Assembly (NCBI GenBank): GCA_031271525.1
Contig: JAISVO010000110.1
Span: forward strand, 1-7,271
Reading direction: 5' to 3'
Source of the DNA: Oscillospiraceae bacterium
GTDB taxonomy: Bacteria; Bacillota; Clostridia; Oscillospirales; UBA929
Length of the DNA: 7,271 nt
Part shown: piece after piece, positions 5,076 through 7,271 of the stretch
Layout of the letters: each line of letters starts with the position of its first letter
Position numbering within the stretch: the first letter of the stretch is position 1
Made by a program: the position numbers and the translations under genes
Notes under the pieces: generated by a model
Told to the model about the DNA's origin: nothing
The model's input: the letters and a program-made list of their open reading frames with translations, nothing else
The model's database searches: none

Positions 5076-6625
5076 CCCGAGAGCTTATCATAGACAACTT
5101 TGCCGGGGGCGGCGGCGCGAGCATCGGGATCGAGCTTGCCGCCGGGCGCGCGGTGGACATCGCCGTAAACCACGACCCGGACGCGATACGGATGCACCGC
5201 ACCAACCACCCGCACACCCGACATCTGTGTGAATCGGTATGGGACGTAGACCCGGCGGCGGAATGCGGCGGTCAGCCGGTCGGGCTGGCGTGGTTCAGCC
5301 CGGACTGCAAGCATTTTTCCACAGCCAAAGGCGGCAAACCGGTCAGCAAAAACATTCGCGGGCTGGCGTGGGTTGTGCTGCGCTGGGCGGCGACGGTGCG
5401 CCCCCGCGTCATCATCCTCGAAAACGTCGAGGAATTCAAAACGTGGGGACCGGTGCGGCGCGGGAAACCCGTAAAGGCAAAAGCCGGGCAGACGTTCCGG
5501 CGGTGGATGGGGCAGCTTACGGACTTGGGATACGCTATCGAGCACCGGGAGCTGGTTGCGGCGGACTACGGAGCGCCGACCATCCGCAAACGCTTCTTTC
5601 TGGTCGCCCGGTGCGACGGTCAGCCCATCCGCTGGCCGGAACCGACGCACAGCAAAGACGGCGCGGGCGGGTTGCCCAAATGGCGCAGCGCCGCCGAGAT
5701 CATCGACTGGTCGCTGCCCTGCCCGAGCATCTTTGACACCAAAGAGCAGATCAAGGCGCGGTACGGCGTCAACGCTATCCGTCCACTGGCGGGTAAGACC
5801 CTGCGCCGGGTATCGCGCGGAATCGACAAGTTTGTGATTCGCAGCGCCGAGCCGTTTATCATCCAATGCAAATTCGGCAACGAGCCGGAGGACATCCGCA
5901 ACCCCGCCCGAACGACAACCGGCGTAAACGCGCAGTTATTGGCCGCCCCCGCGCTGATCCAGTACCACAGCGAGAAACCAACAGAGTATGTGCGCGGTCA
6001 GGCGGCGGACAAGCCCCTGCTGACAGTGGACGTATCCAACCGTTACGGCGTGGCGGCGGCATGTCTGACCGAGTATTACGGCAGCGCGGACGGCGGAATC
6101 CGCCTGACAGACCCGGCGCACTCCGCCAACGCCATCGTTGCCGCGTTCGTCAGCAAATTCTACGGCGAAGGTATCGGGCAACCTGCGAACGAACCGGTAC
6201 ACACGGTTACCCAGTCGCCGGGGCATTTCGGTGAAGTGCGAACCTGCCTCGCGAAGTGGGACGGCAAGCAGCCGTTGCACCGCTGGCCGGAAATCCGGGC
6301 GCTCTTGAATACATACTGCGGCTACGACATCCCGGACGATACCGTGCTGATACTGCGCATCGGCGGCGCGGACTGGTTTATATCCGACATCGGGCTGCGA
6401 ATGCTGACCCCGCGCGAGTTGTATAACGCCAACGGTTTCCCGCCGGATTACATCATCGAGCGGGATTACGTGGGCAAGGTGTACAACAAGACATTGCAAG
6501 TGGCTCGCTGCGGAAACGCTGTGCCGCCGCCGTTCGCCGAGGCGCTGGTGCGGGCGAACCTGCCGGAATGGTGCGGCGAGCGCATCGGCACAATGGCGGA
6601 GTTGGAAGGGAGGCTCGCGGGGTGA
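5072..6625 (+). CDS. Phage C5-cytosine DNA methyltransferase, SPDC motif-IV variant
   Basis: A 517-residue S-adenosylmethionine-dependent enzyme that methylates cytosine at C5 in DNA. Motif I is D8-N-F-A-G-GGGAS. Motif IV reads F-S-P77-D78-C79-K-H-F-S rather than the usual GPPCQ-FS: the nucleophilic cysteine C79 is kept but the second proline and glutamine are replaced. Motif VI is E117-N-V. Motif VIII is P-T-I-R172-K-R174. Motif IX is R-LTPRELYNANGFP and motif X is C-GNAVPPP, so the catalytic core is complete. The stretch at about 262-395, in the target-recognition position, holds four to five divergent 28-37-residue repeats. No restriction enzyme gene is adjacent, so it is a solitary methyltransferase, probably for evading host restriction or regulating phage DNA. 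The SPDCKHFS variant is known from other phage enzymes. It overlaps MT-A70 as GTGA. Confidence 0.93.
   Translation: MTRELIIDNFAGGGGASIGIELAAGRAVDIAVNHDPDAIRMHRTNHPHTRHLCESVWDVDPAAECGGQPVGLAWFSPDCKHFSTAKGGKPVSKNIRGLAWVVLRWAATVRPRVIILENVEEFKTWGPVRRGKPVKAKAGQTFRRWMGQLTDLGYAIEHRELVAADYGAPTIRKRFFLVARCDGQPIRWPEPTHSKDGAGGLPKWRSAAEIIDWSLPCPSIFDTKEQIKARYGVNAIRPLAGKTLRRVSRGIDKFVIRSAEPFIIQCKFGNEPEDIRNPARTTTGVNAQLLAAPALIQYHSEKPTEYVRGQAADKPLLTVDVSNRYGVAAACLTEYYGSADGGIRLTDPAHSANAIVAAFVSKFYGEGIGQPANEPVHTVTQSPGHFGEVRTCLAKWDGKQPLHRWPEIRALLNTYCGYDIPDDTVLILRIGGADWFISDIGLRMLTPRELYNANGFPPDYIIERDYVGKVYNKTLQVARCGNAVPPPFAEALVRANLPEWCGERIGTMAELEGRLAG
5855..6244 (+). repeat. Divergent protein-level repeats in the methyltransferase target-recognition region
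   Basis: Units begin with a hydrophobic-x-x-[YF] strand at residues 262 (FIIQCKFG), 294 (ALIQYHSE), 331 (CLTEYYGS), 359 (FVSKFYGE) and possibly 392 (CLAKWDGK). Each is followed by a variable loop and then a P-x-x-T-[VT] strand (PARTTTG, PLLTVDV, PVHTVTQ; PAHSANA is degenerate). Spacing is about 28-37 residues. The repeats are visible only in protein, not DNA. Confidence 0.55.
6606..6613 (+). promoter_or_regulatory. Shine-Dalgarno site fixing the GTG start of MT-A70
   Basis: AAGGGAGG lies 8 nt before the GTG at 6622, whose GTGA overlaps the C5 methyltransferase stop. This selects 6622 over upstream in-frame starts inside the methyltransferase gene. Confidence 0.7.
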
Positions 6626-7227
6626 GCGTTTTTGAAGGTCTGAACATCGCCTACAAAACCATTTACGCGGATCCCCCGTGGTGGGAAACCGGCGGCGGAA
6701 AAATCAAACGGGGGGCAGACAAACATTACCCGCTGATGAAAACGCCGGATATTGCCACTCTGCCGGTCGTGGACTTGGCAGACCCGGAGGGGAGCCACCT
6801 GTATCTATGGGCGACGAACAATCACCTAAAGGACGCTTTTGCGGTCATGGAGGCGTGGGGTTTCCGGTACGTCACGATGATAACGTGGTTAAAAGATGGG
6901 AATCCGGGGCTTGGACAGTATTACCGCGGTAAAACGGAACATTGCCTGTTCGGTGTTCGTGGCATGGTTCCATATAAGGTCATTGACGGAAAACGGGCAC
7001 AGGGTGTCACCGGGTTTATCGAGCGGCGGCGCGAGCACAGCCGGAAACCGGACGAAATGCGCCGGATGATTGAGCGGGTGTCCTGTGCACCGAGGATTGA
7101 ACTGTTTGCCCGTGATCGTTTCGACGGATGGGATGCTTGGGGGAATCATGAAAATTTATTGGAGGAAGCGATATGGCCGAGCGGTATTTGTTTCGCGGGA
7201 AGCGGATTGACAATGGAGGATGGATAA
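6622..7227 (+). CDS. MT-A70-family adenine-specific methyltransferase
   Basis: A 201-residue S-adenosylmethionine-dependent N6-adenine methyltransferase of the MT-A70 family, acting on DNA in phages. The catalytic motif D17-P-P-W20 is preceded by YKTIYA and followed by the usual blocks Y-L-MKT-DI--LPV-DLA, HLYLWATNNHL-DAF-VMEAWGF, TWLKDG-PGLGQYYRGKTEHCLFGVRG, EHSRKPDEMR-MIE, and IELFARDRFDGWDAWGNH. The last of these is the SAM-binding motif, placed C-terminally in the circularly permuted beta-class order. Family members usually end near WGNE, so the final 25 residues here (ENLLEEAIWP onward) are an extension. Its coding DNA contains the ribosome binding site and first 18 codons of the next gene. 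All catalytic features are intact. It is likely solitary, working beside the C5 enzyme to protect or mark phage DNA. Confidence 0.9.
   Translation: MSVFEGLNIAYKTIYADPPWWETGGGKIKRGADKHYPLMKTPDIATLPVVDLADPEGSHLYLWATNNHLKDAFAVMEAWGFRYVTMITWLKDGNPGLGQYYRGKTEHCLFGVRGMVPYKVIDGKRAQGVTGFIERRREHSRKPDEMRRMIERVSCAPRIELFARDRFDGWDAWGNHENLLEEAIWPSGICFAGSGLTMEDG
7161..7166 (+). promoter_or_regulatory. Shine-Dalgarno site of the YopX-family gene
   Basis: GGAGGA lies 6 nt before the ATG at 7173, inside the 3' end of the MT-A70 gene. It decides that the YopX-like reading frame starts here. Confidence 0.7.
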
Positions 7228-7271
7228 ACGGAGACCTCGTACGTCGCAAATCCCGATTCGCCCCACAGCTA
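7173..7271 (+). CDS. YopX-family phage protein (3' partial)
   Basis: The first 33 codons, running off the window, read MAERYLFRGKRIDNGGWING followed by DLVRR. The [FY]RGKR-DNG-W--GDL pattern is the hallmark N-terminus of YopX proteins, small Firmicute phage proteins of unknown biochemical function named after SPbeta YopX. The reading frame opens 55 nt before the MT-A70 stop, in a different frame, and has a good ribosome binding site. The rest of the protein is not visible, so length and C-terminal features cannot be assessed. Recognition rests on the N-terminal motif alone but is distinctive. Confidence 0.82.
   Translation, partial: MAERYLFRGKRIDNGGWINGDLVRRKSRFAPQL

Noticed and set aside
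5045..5866. A 273-codon open frame on the - strand
   Set aside because: It is antisense to the well-supported C5 methyltransferase; the Arg/Pro/Ala-rich sequence shows no domain.
6568..6621. Longer MT-A70 with a start inside the C5 methyltransferase gene
   Set aside because: The extra residues are not part of the family, and GTG 6622 has a proper ribosome binding site and a GTGA overlap.
1..7271. CRISPR array, tRNA, insertion sequence or attachment site
   Set aside because: No regularly spaced identical repeats with unique spacers, cloverleaf-like sequence, terminal inverted repeats or transposase/integrase were seen; essentially all sequence is coding.

Overview
The window is the early-to-middle DNA-metabolism segment of a temperate phage or prophage, most likely from a GC-rich member of the Bacillota (a Clostridia/Oscillospirales-type host). 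Three things point there: strong AGGAGG-type ribosome binding sites; the combination of a RecT annealing protein, an HNHc_6-type HNH protein, a DUF4373+DnaD replication protein and a VRR-NUC nuclease, which is typical of Firmicute phages; and a YopX-family start at the right edge. The GC richness is judged by eye, and the host assignment is inference.

All ten genes lie on the + strand with almost no intergenic space. In order: recT (5' end cut by the window), an MBL-fold hydrolase of the WalJ/YycJ type, a small unrecognised membrane protein with a very basic tail, the HNH protein, the DnaD-like replication initiator, VRR-NUC, a PAPS-reductase/DndC-like PP-loop protein, an atypical phage C5-cytosine methyltransferase, an MT-A70-type adenine methyltransferase, and the first 33 codons of a YopX-family protein. 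Four junctions are ATGA or GTGA overlaps, the other gaps are 2-18 nt, and the last pair overlaps by 55 nt. The window therefore reads as one translationally coupled operon. No gene-free stretch exceeds 20 nt, and I see no terminator, promoter, tRNA, IS element or CRISPR array.

Functionally the left half handles recombination (RecT annealing, a possible MBL nuclease partner, an HNH nuclease), the centre handles replication initiation and branched-DNA processing, and the right half handles nucleic-acid modification (a sulfur-chemistry enzyme flanked by two DNA methyltransferases). The most interesting structure is inside the replication gene. Three imperfect 18-bp repeats, at an exact 21-bp period and sharing the core CGATTAAC, sit directly before an approximately 80% A+T purine-rich tract, all within the linker between the two protein domains. 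This looks like an iteron plus DNA-unwinding-element origin embedded in the initiator gene. Other points worth checking are an SSB-like C-terminal tip on RecT, departures from the expected histidine pattern in the HNH protein, and internal repeats in the C5 methyltransferase target-recognition region.
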